Shown here: positions 33,014 to 33,086 of the stretch, piece by piece
Layout: every line of letters starts with the position of its first letter
How positions within the stretch are numbered: position 1 is the stretch's first letter
Assembly (NCBI GenBank): GCA_031296165.1
Contig: JARLGF010000113.1
Location: 1 to 33,086, forward strand
Length of the DNA stretch: 33,086 bases
Direction of reading: 5' to 3'
Origin: Occallatibacter sp.
GTDB lineage: Bacteria; Acidobacteriota; Terriglobia; Terriglobales; Acidobacteriaceae
The notes under the pieces: generated by a model
Database searches by the model: none
Told to the model about the DNA's origin: nothing
Seen by the model: the letters and a program-made list of their open reading frames with translations, nothing else
Made by a program: the position numbers and the translations under genes

Positions 33014-33086
33014 CGGAGGGTGCAGGGACTTTCCGTCCCGGAACGCAAAAAAACGGAGGGAGCAGGAGCCTTCAGGCTCCTGAAAA
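33014..33086. repeat. Tandem 40-bp hairpin repeats, running off the window
   Basis: Two units, each beginning CGGAGGG(T/A)GCAGG and followed by a hairpin and an A-rich spacer. Unit 1 (33014-33053) has GGGAC-TTTCC-GTCCC; unit 2 (from 33054) has CAGGAGCC-TTCA-GGCTCCTG. The hairpin arms differ between units but keep pairing, and the array may continue past the window end. Confidence 0.65.

Noticed and set aside
32620-33048. 142-codon minus-strand frame in the gene-free tail
   Set aside because: It reads through the inverted repeat and poly-A/T runs and has no ribosome site or domain.

Overview
The window looks like a chromosomal segment of an acidobacterium, most likely of the Acidobacteriaceae/Terriglobia. 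This is inferred from GC-rich protein-coding DNA, a PadR-linked MacB-like permease, many Tat-exported enzymes, a futalosine-pathway menaquinone gene, Ig-domain outer-membrane proteins and a lone NuoB. No rRNA, tRNA, phage, transposase or CRISPR array was found. About 25 protein genes are supported, on both strands and mostly in small independent units.

Layout. 1-990: the 5' part of an ammonium transporter gene on the minus strand, cut by the window edge. 1421-8641, plus strand: a secreted protein, an orphan NuoB, a beta-barrel/Ig/OmpA-like envelope protein, a large secreted Asp-box propeller protein, MqnE (menaquinone by the futalosine route) and a small membrane protein. 8752-13259: an ABC exporter (ATPase plus large permease, minus strand) is divergent from a PadR repressor and an unusual MacB-like membrane protein with a C-terminal zinc-ribbon-like tail. 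The 86-bp gap between them holds a perfect 13-bp inverted repeat laid over two face-to-face promoters, which makes it the best-supported regulatory module here. 13287-16247, minus strand: an MlaE/MlaF-type lipid ABC pair (the ATPase has Ser where the Walker B Glu belongs) followed by a secreted amidohydrolase. 16484-19755, plus strand: a Tat-exported GH92 mannosidase and a glycine-zipper lipoprotein. 19864-24184, minus strand: a two-component system, a 960-residue PDZ/GAF/PAS histidine kinase overlapping an NtrC-type regulator. 24410-28455: AraD-type epimerase, a secreted protein, an aldo/keto reductase and a Tat-exported Gfo/Idh/MocA oxidoreductase, with sugar metabolism as the common theme. 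28790-30570: ECF sigma factor, a probable membrane-bound anti-sigma protein and a periplasmic Spy/CpxP-like protein, a compact envelope-stress unit. 31027-32406: flagellin behind a good sigma-28 promoter.

Non-coding structure concentrates in three places: the 11384-11430 operator, a MITE-like element at 26896-27012 with a neighbouring long hairpin, and the gene-poor tail 32484-33086. The tail carries three different repeat structures: 30-bp direct repeats, a pair of inverted 36-bp arms, and 40-bp hairpin repeats running off the window end. GTTATCAG-type short repeats occur twice, each abutting another feature.
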